A DNA stretch of 64,000 nucleotides from CBDHHC01 sp050633205 (GTDB lineage: Bacteria > Pseudomonadota > Alphaproteobacteria > Rhizobiales > CBDHHC01), in the NCBI GenBank assembly GCA_050633205.1, contig JBOEGA010000026.1:15535-79534 (forward strand). The letters run 5' to 3'. A model generated the notes under the pieces. That model saw only the letters and a list, made by a program, of their open reading frames with translations, made no database searches and had not been told where the DNA came from. How positions within the stretch are numbered: the first letter of the stretch is position 1; every line of letters begins with the position of its first letter. This document shows positions 8,667 to 18,500 of this stretch, piece by piece. Position numbers and translations under genes: made by a program.

Positions 8667-9653
8667 TTAAAAACGGTTTTCTTCTTCTGCATGGCAGGCG
8701 ATTTTTCTGCCTGATGGAATTTCTCTTAATTGTGGAACTTCAGTTCTGCATCGGCTGTTGGCTAAAGGGCATCGGTTATGGAATACGCAACCGGGCAGAG
8801 AGCCGGAGGCCGTTTTTTCTCCGTATTGAATATTGGCTTCTTTAGTGCCATTCAGTCTGGGGATTGCTGATAGTAGAAGTTGAGTATAAGGATGAAGAGG
8901 AGTTGAGAACAGATCGTCTGCAGCGGCTATCTCGCAAATTGTGCCCATATACATTACAATAATCCGGTCGCCGATATGCCTCACGACTGAAAGGTCATGG
9001 GAGATAAAAAGGTAGGTAAGCTGCTTTTCATCCCTTGCCTTCATCAGAACATTCAGGACCTGCGCCTGAACAGAAACATCAAGAGCCGAGACAGGTTCAT
9101 CTGCAACAATAAATTCAGGCTCTACCATCAGGGCCCGGGCAATTGAAATTCGCTGGCGCTGTCCTCCGGAAAACTCATGAGGGTATCTTTCACCCCATGA
9201 TGGATCATTCCCGACTGATAACATGACCTCTGCTACGAAATTTTTTACATCCTGTTTTTTCATTTCAGGCTTGTGAAAATAAACCGGCTCTTCGAGGGTC
9301 TGCTGTATTGTCATTCGCGGGTTAAGAGATGCATAGGGGTTCTGAAAGATCATCTGCATCCGGGAGCGAAGCTGGCGCAGGTCTTTTCGTCCATGCTGAT
9401 CAAGCCTTCTTCCATCATAGGATATTGTGCCCGATGATGGCTTTAACAAGCCGATAATCATGCGCCCCAGAGTGGTTTTACCACAGCCGGATTCACCAAC
9501 CACGCAAAGGGTTTCGCCTTTTATTATTGAACAGGAGATATTGTCAACAGCGCGTACCTGAAAGTTTTTTTGCGAAAACAGTGAACTGTTTGTCGAAAAA
9601 TATTTTGAAACCTTATCAATTTCTATAAGGGATTTCTGTTCAGAACTATTCAT
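8667..9653 (-). CDS. Oligopeptide/dipeptide ABC transporter ATP-binding protein (DppF/OppF type)
   Basis: This 328-residue ATPase is the last gene of a five-gene importer operon. It has Walker A GESGCGKT (residues 53-60), the ABC signature EFSGGQRQR near 161, Walker B FIVADEP near 178, and the C-terminal oligopeptide/dipeptide extension with a CxxxCP-type cysteine cluster (GCVFHNRCPLANSRC) near 290. That extension defines the Dpp/Opp group and often carries an iron-sulfur site. It overlaps the DppD-like gene by eight bases. With DppD it powers uptake of peptides or other family-5 binding-protein ligands at the inner membrane. Confidence 0.92.
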   Translation of the reverse strand: MNSSEQKSLIEIDKVSKYFSTNSSLFSQKNFQVRAVDNISCSIIKGETLCVVGESGCGKTTLGRMIIGLLKPSSGTISYDGRRLDQHGRKDLRQLRSRMQMIFQNPYASLNPRMTIQQTLEEPVYFHKPEMKKQDVKNFVAEVMLSVGNDPSWGERYPHEFSGGQRQRISIARALMVEPEFIVADEPVSALDVSVQAQVLNVLMKARDEKQLTYLFISHDLSVVRHIGDRIIVMYMGTICEIAAADDLFSTPLHPYTQLLLSAIPRLNGTKEANIQYGEKTASGSLPGCVFHNRCPLANSRCRTEVPQLREIPSGRKIACHAEEENRF

Positions 9654-10635
9654 TTTCAGTTACACTTTTATTGTGAATAGTATCTGCATAAAAACAGCGT
9701 ATATTCCGGTTATTAACTTTGCGCATTGCAGGCGTTTCACTGACACAGAGGTTATCACCAAAGCTGCACCTCGGGGCAAATGCACATCCTGTTTCCGATA
9801 CGTTAAGGGGAGACGGCATTGTGCCGGGAATCTGATATAGCATCTCGCCTCTCCTGTTGCGTTCCGGCAGGGAAGCAATCAGTCCCCTGGTGTATGGATG
9901 ACCCGGCTGGCGGCAAATTAAATCTGTATCCCCTTCCTCGACGGTTTTTCCGGCATACATAACAATCATGCGCTCGGTGACCTGACTAACGACGGCTATG
10001 TCATGAGAAATCAGTATCAATCCCATCCTGTGATTTTTGCAGACATCAAGCAGTAACCTCAATATTTCCGCCTGTATGGTTACATCAAGGGCTGTTGTTG
10101 GCTCATCAGCAATGATCAGTGCCGGTTCAGTCAGGAGTGCTATGGCAATGACAACGCGCTGTAACATGCCTCCCGATAATTCATGCGGGTAGGATTTAAA
10201 GCGTTCTTCTGGAGACGGAATGGAAACCTCTGAAAGTTTTTCAATGGAAAGCCTCATGGCCTCGTCATATGAAATTTCTCTATGTGCTCTTAGGGTTTCA
10301 ACCATCTGCTGGCCGATCGTGAATACAGGGTTGAGGGTCATCATGGGATCCTGAAATACCATTGAAATCCGTCCACCTCTGATCGCGCGCATGGTATTGG
10401 CGTCTAATTGTACTAAATCCTGATTTTCAAAAATAATGCTGCCCCGGCTTATTCGGCCGGGTTTGCTGACGAGATTTAAAATAGAGAATGCAACCATGGA
10501 TTTTCCGGCGCCGCTCTCTCCTACAATGCCGAGACGTTCTCCTGCTTTCAAATTAAACGTAATGCCTCTGAGAGCAAGTGTATTGCCTTGCCGGGCAGGG
10601 AACTCAACTTCCAGATTGTTAATCTGTAAAAGCAT
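9646..10635 (-). CDS. Oligopeptide/dipeptide ABC transporter ATP-binding protein (DppD/OppD type)
   Basis: This 329-residue protein is the first of the paired ATPases. Walker A GESGAGKS occupies residues 39-46; the signature ELSGGMLQR, Walker B LIIADEP and the switch histidine in LISHDIAVV follow. The C-terminal peptide-transporter extension contains the cysteine motif CAFAPRCSFGDNLC. It starts eleven bases after the DppC-like permease gene and overlaps the DppF-like gene, in the standard B-C-D-F order. Substrate specificity resides in the binding protein, not here. Confidence 0.92.
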   Translation of the reverse strand: MLLQINNLEVEFPARQGNTLALRGITFNLKAGERLGIVGESGAGKSMVAFSILNLVSKPGRISRGSIIFENQDLVQLDANTMRAIRGGRISMVFQDPMMTLNPVFTIGQQMVETLRAHREISYDEAMRLSIEKLSEVSIPSPEERFKSYPHELSGGMLQRVVIAIALLTEPALIIADEPTTALDVTIQAEILRLLLDVCKNHRMGLILISHDIAVVSQVTERMIVMYAGKTVEEGDTDLICRQPGHPYTRGLIASLPERNRRGEMLYQIPGTMPSPLNVSETGCAFAPRCSFGDNLCVSETPAMRKVNNRNIRCFYADTIHNKSVTENE

Positions 10636-10646
10636 ATTAAAGCGAC

Positions 10647-11564
10647 CTACTTCCTGTACAGCCTGGGATTAAGAACGTCACGCAGCCAGTCTCCGATAAG
10701 GTTCATAGACAATATCAGAATTATAAGAACGATACTGGGAATTATGGTAATCCACCATGAGCCGGAAAAGATATATTCAAAGCCGGCACGGATAAGCGAA
10801 CCAAGTGAAGGTTGTGATACGGGCATACCCAGTCCCAGAAAGCTGAGAGATGCTTCAGCAATAATTGCCTCTGCCACCTGTACAGTTGATATGACCAGTA
10901 CGGGAGAAAGCGTATTTGGGAGAATATGACGGATCATAATCCGTATGTTGGACAGTCCTATTACGCGGGCAGCATCGACATATTCCTTATTGCGCTCAGC
11001 AAGTACTGATGCGCGGACTGTTCTGGCGTATTGAGGCCATTCTGCAAAACCTATCACAAGGATAATCATAATCATGGCGTAGCTCTGATAAAGCTCTGCA
11101 CCAAAGGCAGTCTGAAATACTGCCAGAGCGATAATCGCAATCATAAGGGTAGACAGGGAGAGCTGAATATCAGCTAGTCTCATAAGTGCAGAATCTGTTC
11201 GTCCTCCCACATAGCCTGCAATCAACCCAATGGAGACACCGATAAATGCCTGGATGAGTACGGCAAAGATTCCGATCGTCAGAGACAGGCCGGTGCCATA
11301 CAGAATAGTGGACAGCATATCCCGTCCCTGATGATCTGTGCCAAGGATGAAGCGGCTGTCTCCCTCTTTCTGCCAGACTGGCGGAATTTCGGCATCCAGA
11401 ATATCAAGCTGTGCCAGATCATAAGGATTTTGTGGTGCTATAAACGGGGCAAGGACAGAAGCAAGAATGAAGAATAACAGAATAACAGAACTGATTATAG
11501 CAACGCGGTCACGTGAAAAACGATAAACAATATTCGATTGCAGAATCTGATTTATAAATGTCAT
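10647..11564 (-). CDS. Peptide-type ABC transporter permease (DppC type)
   Basis: This 305-residue membrane protein has one N-terminal helix (residues about 20-45), an N-terminal periplasmic segment with FILGTDHQGRDML typical of DppC/OppC, and a five-helix core domain. The EAA loop that docks the ATPases is recognisable (EYVDAARVIGLSNIRIMIRH). It overlaps the upstream DppB-like gene by four bases. It forms the heterodimeric channel with that protein. Confidence 0.92.
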   Translation of the reverse strand: MTFINQILQSNIVYRFSRDRVAIISSVILLFFILASVLAPFIAPQNPYDLAQLDILDAEIPPVWQKEGDSRFILGTDHQGRDMLSTILYGTGLSLTIGIFAVLIQAFIGVSIGLIAGYVGGRTDSALMRLADIQLSLSTLMIAIIALAVFQTAFGAELYQSYAMIMIILVIGFAEWPQYARTVRASVLAERNKEYVDAARVIGLSNIRIMIRHILPNTLSPVLVISTVQVAEAIIAEASLSFLGLGMPVSQPSLGSLIRAGFEYIFSGSWWITIIPSIVLIILILSMNLIGDWLRDVLNPRLYRK

Positions 11565-12556
11565 TTCCTTTCTCCCGCAATACTGATTGTGGGATTAATA
11601 AATGAATAAATCAAATCTACAATTGTATTGGTGGTTACAAAAATAAAACCGACTACGATAATATAGGCAATAATTAATGGCGTATCTGCACGGTTCACGG
11701 CTTCCAGAAACAGAAATCCCATACCGGGCCATTGAAAAACAGTTTCCGTCAGGATCGTATAGGCGATGAGGGTTCCTATTTTTACTCCTCCGAGGCTGAC
11801 AGTGGGGATTAAGGTATTCTTTAGGGCATGAACATACCAGATGCGTTGAGGCTTTAATCCTTTAGCCCATGCAAACCTGATATATTCCGAGTTCAGAACT
11901 TCAAGCATTTCTCCTCTGATAAGCCTGATAAATAGCGGTAACATAATCGAGGATAATGCGACTGATGGCATTATAATATGCGCCCAGCCATCAAAAGTAA
12001 GAAAGCCCGTATCCCATCCCCATGGAAGAGTTACAGTCTCCCCTCTGCCAAAGGAAGGCATTATCCCAAGTTGTACTGAAAATATGTAAATGAGGAAAAT
12101 TGCAGTTAGAAAAACAGGAATAGAAATACCAACAATAGAAAGGCCCATAATGGTTCTGGATATCCATGAATCCGGTGATATTGCGCATCTGACGCCGACA
12201 GGTACAGACACAAAAATAATAATAACACTTGCCAGGAGAACCAGTTCAAAGGTTGCTGCGAATTTGGCGAAAATCACTTCCAGAGTGGGCTTTTTGAAGA
12301 AGTATGAGGTTCCAAGATCGCCGGTAACTGCTTTCTGCATAAAACGCCAGTATTGAACGAATATATGATCATTCAACCCCATACGTTCACGAACAATATT
12401 GCGTTCAGCTTCCGAGACGGACTGTCCTACCAGTTCTCTTAACGGATCACCGAGGTTATTTTGAATGGCAAAGCCGATCATACTTATTACGATCATAACA
12501 AGCATTGCCTGCCCGATACGTGACACCAGAAATAACAGCAGTTCAGAGGTTTTCAT
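11561..12556 (-). CDS. Peptide-type ABC transporter permease (DppB type)
   Basis: This permease of about 331 residues has the DppB layout: a first transmembrane helix near residues 10-28, a long periplasmic loop with the family pattern RMGLNDHIFVQYWRFM, then five more helices. The EAA-like loop (YIRFAWAKGLKPQRIWYVHA) contacts the ATPases. I chose ATG at 12556; a TTG at 12571 would add five residues but has no better ribosome-binding site. It is separated from the binding-protein gene by a hairpin and overlaps the DppC-like gene by four bases. Confidence 0.88.
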   Translation of the reverse strand: MKTSELLLFLVSRIGQAMLVMIVISMIGFAIQNNLGDPLRELVGQSVSEAERNIVRERMGLNDHIFVQYWRFMQKAVTGDLGTSYFFKKPTLEVIFAKFAATFELVLLASVIIIFVSVPVGVRCAISPDSWISRTIMGLSIVGISIPVFLTAIFLIYIFSVQLGIMPSFGRGETVTLPWGWDTGFLTFDGWAHIIMPSVALSSIMLPLFIRLIRGEMLEVLNSEYIRFAWAKGLKPQRIWYVHALKNTLIPTVSLGGVKIGTLIAYTILTETVFQWPGMGFLFLEAVNRADTPLIIAYIIVVGFIFVTTNTIVDLIYSFINPTISIAGERK

Positions 12557-12588
12557 TCGGAGCCAGCCCAACCCGGTTATAAATGAAT

Positions 12589-12612
12589 AAGGCCGTGTAC
12601 CGCCACGGCCTT
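12589..12612 (-). terminator. Intercistronic hairpin between binding-protein and permease genes
   Basis: AAGGCCGTG (12589-12597) pairs perfectly with CACGGCCTT (12604-12612) around a six-base loop. Read leftward it follows the substrate-binding-protein stop and has only a weak T-rich tail (ATTCATTTAT). It therefore probably acts as a partial terminator or 3-prime-end stabiliser that raises binding-protein output over the membrane subunits. Confidence 0.6.
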
Positions 12613-12628
12613 ATATCAAAATCTGTAA

Positions 12629-14182
12629 TTATTCGAGAACAAGATCTCCGAGATAAGGAAAATTCAGAACGTTGACAACCTTGTCAATCCCGACACCTTT
12701 ACGGGCAGCCCAGGCAAGATCCTGCCAGTGCAAAGGAACAAAGGCAGCGTCGTCATATAGTATTTTCTCGATATTCTGAAGTACCCTGGCTCGTTCTTTG
12801 GAGTCTGTCATGCCAAGTGTTTTTTCTGTTAAAGTGTCAACTTCAGGGTTAGAGTAATTACCACTGTTATACTGCCCCTTGCCGGTCTTCTTATTGACTG
12901 TCATTGCCAGAAATTCGTAGAAATTTGCCGAGTCTTCAGTATCGGCATGCCAGCCGATCATCATGATATCCGCAGCTCTTTCGTCAAATTTCGGCCAGTA
13001 TTGCGCTTTCGGCATGGTTGTCAGTTCAACCTTTATATTGATCCTTGCTAACATGGCTGCTACCGCTTCTGCGATTTTGGCATCATTAACATAACGGTTG
13101 TTAGGAGCCATCATGGTTACGGTAAAGCCTTTTTCAAACCCGGCTTCCTTCATAAGCTTTTTGGCTTTGGCAAGATCATAACGCGGCTTCAGGCTTTCAT
13201 TATAACCAAGATATCCTTTCGGGCTCATCTGGGCTGCCGTTGTGCCAAAGTTTTTCATGATCTTTTTGACAATACCATCATTATTGATGGCATGAACAAT
13301 TGCCTGTCTGACTTTTTGATTTTTAAAAGCTTCCACACGTTCCTGGTTGAGCTGGAAAGTAATGACACGTGTGCCGCTCATTGTAACCAGGTTTGTATTC
13401 TTATTTTTTTTGATGCGCTCAAGGTCGGTTGGTGGAACCGGTGCAATGAAATCAATATCGCCAGAGAGGAGGGCAGCTATTCGGGTTGGAGCTTCTTTAA
13501 TGGGAGTAAAGACTATTTCAGTCACATTACCCGGAGAATTTTTATCCCAATAATCTTTAAAACGTTCAAAAACGGTTTTGACACCCTGTTCCCTGCTTTT
13601 AACGATAAAAGGACCTGTGCAGGATATATTTTTAGAAGCAAATGAGCCTTTGTGTTTTACGATAGCAGCTTTTTCATTTCCGTTTTCATCTTTACCTTCA
13701 TAATATTGGGAATCCAGCGGAAAGATGTAGGTTGCATTGTGCAGAACCAGCGGGAACGGGCCATCAGTAATTATATCTATGGTGTAATCGTCAACAATTT
13801 TGATTTCCTTGAATTTATCAAATATTGCCTTGAAATCAGGACTTGTCTTTATTCGCTTAAATGTCCACTGAACATCTGAAGCTTTCATTTCTCTGCCAGA
13901 GTGAAATTTTACACCTTTTCGCAGAAAGAAACGCATGGTTGCATCATTGATACGCTCCCATTTTTCAGCAAGCCTGGGTTCAAAAGCGAGCTTTTGTGTC
14001 CATCTTACAAGGGGATCGCATGTTGTGTGGGATAATTGTAAAACGCCTCCTGATAATTGCTCTTGAATATCAAGAGTCACCGGATCGGAATCATATGCCA
14101 TTTTCAAAGTCTTGGAATATAAAGATCCGGGGAATATCAGGAGAGAGAGAACTATTAGTAAAAATCTTTTGGTCAGGTTCAC
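12629..14182 (-). CDS. Family 5 extracellular solute-binding protein of the peptide-type ABC importer
   Basis: This 517-residue periplasmic protein begins with a Sec signal peptide (MNLTKRFLLIVLSLLIF, cleavage near residue 23). It continues with the SBP_bac_5 fold: LKMAYDSDPVTLDIQEQLSG near 26-45 and the conserved FFLRKGVKFHSG near 89-100. These proteins capture peptides, opines, glutathione or nickel complexes for the DppBCDF-type transporter. It is the promoter-proximal gene of the operon. Nothing in the sequence fixes the ligand; the neighbouring catabolic cluster makes a non-peptide ligand possible. Confidence 0.9.
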   Translation of the reverse strand: MNLTKRFLLIVLSLLIFPGSLYSKTLKMAYDSDPVTLDIQEQLSGGVLQLSHTTCDPLVRWTQKLAFEPRLAEKWERINDATMRFFLRKGVKFHSGREMKASDVQWTFKRIKTSPDFKAIFDKFKEIKIVDDYTIDIITDGPFPLVLHNATYIFPLDSQYYEGKDENGNEKAAIVKHKGSFASKNISCTGPFIVKSREQGVKTVFERFKDYWDKNSPGNVTEIVFTPIKEAPTRIAALLSGDIDFIAPVPPTDLERIKKNKNTNLVTMSGTRVITFQLNQERVEAFKNQKVRQAIVHAINNDGIVKKIMKNFGTTAAQMSPKGYLGYNESLKPRYDLAKAKKLMKEAGFEKGFTVTMMAPNNRYVNDAKIAEAVAAMLARINIKVELTTMPKAQYWPKFDERAADIMMIGWHADTEDSANFYEFLAMTVNKKTGKGQYNSGNYSNPEVDTLTEKTLGMTDSKERARVLQNIEKILYDDAAFVPLHWQDLAWAARKGVGIDKVVNVLNFPYLGDLVLE

Positions 14183-14409
14183 TGCAATTCTCCATTAATT
14201 GGAACATTTTTCAGTAGCATGTAAATTTAGAAGTAACTTAATGTCTATTCTATGGAAAAACTTTTAATATTTGAAAATTGTAAATATGGATTGCTGAGTG
14301 GTATTTATTATTTCAGCGAAACTGTTTTTGAAATTTTAATTTAGTGTGAGGAACCGGAATTTCCTGAAGCAGAATTTTGTGATTATAGTCATGAGCAATA
14401 ACAGCACAA

Positions 14410-14439
14410 AAAACAGCCCGCTATAGAACGGGCTGTTTT
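14410..14439 (-). terminator. Rho-independent terminator of the IalB-family gene
   Basis: Eleven-base arms AAAACAGCCCG (14410-14420) and CGGGCTGTTTT (14429-14439) flank an eight-base loop. On the minus strand the stem ends in a run of six T, directly after the stop of the gene at 14467. Confidence 0.9.
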
Positions 14440-14466
14440 GGTAATTTTTCAGTATTTCATGTGTTA

Positions 14467-15060
14467 TCAGGATACCAATTTAGCAAATGCCTGATCAAAG
14501 CCTTTTAGGGGTACGCTAATTTTGATATCTTTCTGGTTTACATTTTTAAAGGTGACATTGAGGACTTTGCCGCTTCTCATTTTTTTCAGTAAAGCACCTT
14601 TTACCGGCATACCAACATAGCAACCTCTCTGGTCGCAGGTCTGTATCTGCTGGGTATCTTCTTTTTCATTATCAATTTTAAATTTCAAGCCTGATGGAAG
14701 GTGTAATCCGTGCGGAAGCTGCACCATCATAACACCGTTTTTCTTATCTGGTGTTGCGCGCACAGTAATGCTCAATAAAAGCTGGCGTGTTTTTCGTAAA
14801 AATAGTTGTTGGGATGCTGCACAGTTAATTTTTACTCCATTGCTTGAGCAGTTGACCTGCCAGGGGAGAGGAGATGGTGCAGCTTTAGCAGTTTTATTGC
14901 CTGCTTTTTTATCGCTCGCCTGTGCAATTTTTGTCTTGTTGTCTTTACCCCATGATGAGAAGAGAGATGATGAGGGTTCTTTGGCAAATGCAGATGTCCC
15001 AATCGCGAGACAAAGCCCGGATATAGATGCAAATGTATATATCGTCTTTAGTGCATTCAT
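14467..15060 (-). CDS. Invasion-associated locus B (IalB) family exported protein
   Basis: This 197-residue protein has a signal peptide (residues about 1-26, ending SAFA) and a low-complexity linker (about 35-65). The IalB domain follows: WQVNCSS near 68, repeated hydrophobic strands with paired cysteines, and QTCDQRGCYVGMPV near 142-155. The family is widespread in Alphaproteobacteria; it was named from Bartonella, where the locus is linked to erythrocyte invasion, but most members have no known function. It likely sits in the periplasm or outer envelope. A strong terminator follows it, and it diverges from the giant autotransporter gene. Confidence 0.85.
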   Translation of the reverse strand: MNALKTIYTFASISGLCLAIGTSAFAKEPSSSLFSSWGKDNKTKIAQASDKKAGNKTAKAAPSPLPWQVNCSSNGVKINCAASQQLFLRKTRQLLLSITVRATPDKKNGVMMVQLPHGLHLPSGLKFKIDNEKEDTQQIQTCDQRGCYVGMPVKGALLKKMRSGKVLNVTFKNVNQKDIKISVPLKGFDQAFAKLVS

Positions 15061-15524
15061 TGTTGTGACCTGTTTATTCTTCTTTGTTGAGTAATTTTCG
15101 AGTTCGTATCTGCCATCAAAAGAGAGTTCTTGTCATAAGTCAAAATAAATTTTTATAGATGCAGATAATTTCCATAATAATTGTACATGCATTAATGTTA
15201 TGCATTTTGACGCCTTGTAAATAATCAAATTGTTGTATATTTGCTCAATCAAACGAAAGTCTATGTATCTGTATCGCAACATTTTTTTTTGTATTTCATA
15301 AAAGCAATTTTTGTAGTGGTTTTCCCTATAGATCAATGTGTGAATTTTGATCAGTATACTTTTCAGTAAGAAATATGTTTTGAATGCAATTATACCGCAT
15401 TTTACATAATGCTGCAGCATGATTGTGAAATTGTGTCTGTTGTCACAGTATGCCCAAATAGTTCAGCGCCATGAAGCGCTGCTGCACATTTGCAAGATGT
15501 GTATGTAAAAAGACAGAGGTTTGT
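15061..15524. promoter_or_regulatory. AT-rich divergent intergenic region between ialB homologue and autotransporter gene
   Basis: No convincing gene is visible here; short open frames on both strands are AT-rich and lack ribosome-binding sites. The region must hold the promoters for both divergent genes. A-T-rich tracts (for example around 15283-15300) could bend DNA or bind nucleoid proteins, but I see no clear operator. Confidence 0.4.
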
Positions 15525-18500
15525 ATGTTTTCTCGTTTTGCGTCTTGTCGCCCAGATGTTTCTTTCGTGCGTATAGTCTCTTCAACTTCCAAAAAACTGA
15601 TTTTTAGAAGCTGTTTGTTTGCAATTGCTCTTACCGGAGCAGTTGCGGGGCAAAATGTTGCCGTTGTGAAAGCTGATGGTATTGATCTGTCAACGAAGGG
15701 TGCTGATGGTAAAAAGGGTAAAAAGAATTTTTATTTTTTCTGGTCAACCACAACCGACGGTGAAAAAGGCAAAGATGGCGGAAAGATAGACAAGACAATA
15801 AAGCAGGATGTTACTAGCAGTTCATCTCATGGAATAAATGCGGTCAGTACAGGGGGTAAAGGCGGAGATAGCGCCAGTTCCTGGGGCGTATTTTATAGCG
15901 GTACCGGCAATGCAGGTCGCGGTGGTAACGGCGGAGAAATAGAACTTAATTATGATGGCACTTTGAGTGTAAGCGGTGATGGTAACCACGGCATCAATGC
16001 AGTGAGCCAGGGAGGCAATGGTGGCCGGGGGGGTAAGTCTGAAGCAGCTTTTGCTTCGGACTCGGGAAGTTCCGGAAATGGTGGTCAGGGCGGCAAAGTT
16101 ACCGTAACCAATAATGGCCATATATCAACCACAGGTAATGAATCATACGGTATTAATGCTGTCAGCCGGGGTGGAGTAGGTAACGGTGGCGGATATGCCG
16201 GGAGTGGATTTGTTTCAGTTGGAGGCCGTGGAGGTGACGGTGCTTCGGGAGGTGATGTTACTGTAACGAACAACGGGGTTATCGAAACACATGGTTCAGG
16301 CTCTCATGGAATTAATGCCTTAAGCGAAGGCGGTAATGGCGGATCTGGTGAGGGTGGACTTGGCGTCTTTATCGGTGGTGTCGGGGGTTCTGGTGGAAAG
16401 AGTGGAGATTCCGGAAAGGTTGAGGTAACCAACAAGGGCAGCATTACAACCAGAGGAAATGAAGCGCATGGCATTAATGCAGTAAACGGTTCAAGTCAAG
16501 GTGGGAATAGCGGCTGGGGCGGAGGCCTGTTTTTTGGTGCTACACAGAATGCTGGAAATGGTGGTAGCAGTGGTGAAATAATTATTACCAATGGTAAAGA
16601 TGGAGAAATAAGAACACACGGTAATTCTTCACATGGCATTAATGCAGAATCATATTCAGGAAATGGTGGACGTGGCGGAAATGTCTTTGGAGTCTTGTTT
16701 GGCCTTGGAGGTGCTGGTGGTTCTGGCGGTGGTTCTTCCGGGACAATTGATATAACCAATGAGGGAAAAATAGCGACTTCAGGTGATGGTTCCCATGGAA
16801 TTAATGCTATCAGTCACGGTGGTAGTGGCGGTGATAGTGGTTTGGGGTTAAGTGCATTTTTTGGTGCTGCACTTGATGCTGGAAGTGGTTCTGGTTCCGG
16901 AAATATAACGATTACTAACAGTGGTGAAATTCATACATCCGGCAGTGGATCTCATGGTATAAACGCCGAAACGTCTGGCGGTAATGGCGGTCATGGCCAG
17001 GGTTCATTCGGTCTGATATTTGCTCTTGCCGGTCTGGGCGGAGATGGAGCTCTTGCTGGTCAGATAGATATTACGAATAATGGGCTTATTACGACTTCAG
17101 GAAACAACTCGCATGGAATTAATGCTATCAGCAATGGTGGCAATGGCGGCAATAGTGGCTGGTCGGGAAGTCTTTTAATCGGAGCTGCACAAGATGCCGG
17201 TGGCGGTGCTGCTGGTGGGAAAATCACTATCGTTAATAGCAAAGATGGTGAAATTCATACAAAGGGTGATGGCTCTCACGGCATTAATGCTGAAAGTACC
17301 GGTGGTCATGGTGGACATGCACAGGGAACAATCGGAGTGCTGTTTTCGCTGGCAGGTCTGGGTGGTAATGGCGACCTTGGTGGTCAGATAGATATTACAA
17401 ATCAAGGAACAATTACTACTTCAGGCGATGGTTCGCATGGAATAAATGCAGTTTCGACAGGTGGATATGGCGGCAACAGTGGCTGGTCCGGTGGTTTGAT
17501 AGCAGCTACACAACATGCCGGGAATGGTGGTGCCGGAGGACTAATAAATATTACCAATACTGGCATGATCCAGACAACTGGCGAAAAATCTCACGGTATT
17601 AATGCCGTTGTAACTGGAGCACGTGGTGGTAACGGGGGTGATGTAATCGGGGCTCTTATCGGAGTTGCCGGTAAAGGTGGCAGAAGTGAAGGTGCCGGAG
17701 ATATTGTCATCAATAATGAAGGAAGCATTGTAACATCAGGAACCGGGTCTCACGCGATAAACGCTGTTAGCGCTGGTGGATATGGCGGTACAGGGGGCTG
17801 GGCTGGCTGGGGTATGCTGGCTGCTGTCGCAGGCGGCGGAGGTGATGGCGGAAATGGTGGCAAGGTTACCGTTAATGACAAGAATACCAGGACTGACCGG
17901 GTGTTTTTTACAATGGGTAAAGAGGCTCATGCGGTTAATGCCGAGAGTAAAGGAGAAACAGGTGGTCAGGGTGGCCTGACTGTCGGATTCCATCTTTTTG
18001 CTGGTGGCAGTGGTAGCGGCAGTGGTGGTAATGGCGGTAATGGTGATACCGTTGATATCAATTTCCTGAATTCACGAACAACTGTACTGACAGCCGGTGA
18101 AAATGCACACGGTCTTGTTGCCAAAAGCCAGGGTGGTTCTGGTGGTAATGGGGGTATGTCTGTTGATGTTACCGGAGGCATGGGAGTAGCGCTGGGTCTT
18201 AGTTTTGCTAATTCCGGGGGAGATGGTGGTCATGGTGGTGACGTCTCTGTCAGAAACAGAGCAACTATAGTTACCGGCTATACTGAAGACGGTGTAACTG
18301 ATGGCGTCGTTAATAATGGCAAAAATGCATATGGTATCAATGCAGTCAGTAATGGCGGTGATGGCGGCCGAGGTGGTGATGGTTATGTTTTCAGTTTTGC
18401 TATTCCGTATAAAGGAAGTCCTGCTGGCAGTGCAGCTATCGGCCTTAGTGGCCGTGGAGGAAATGGCGGGAATAGTGGCAGTGTTTATGTTCAAAACTCC

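Noticed and set aside
15133..15420. A 95-residue minus-strand frame upstream of the autotransporter
   Set aside because: The composition is typical of AT-rich non-coding DNA. It has no ribosome-binding site and lies in the divergent promoter region.
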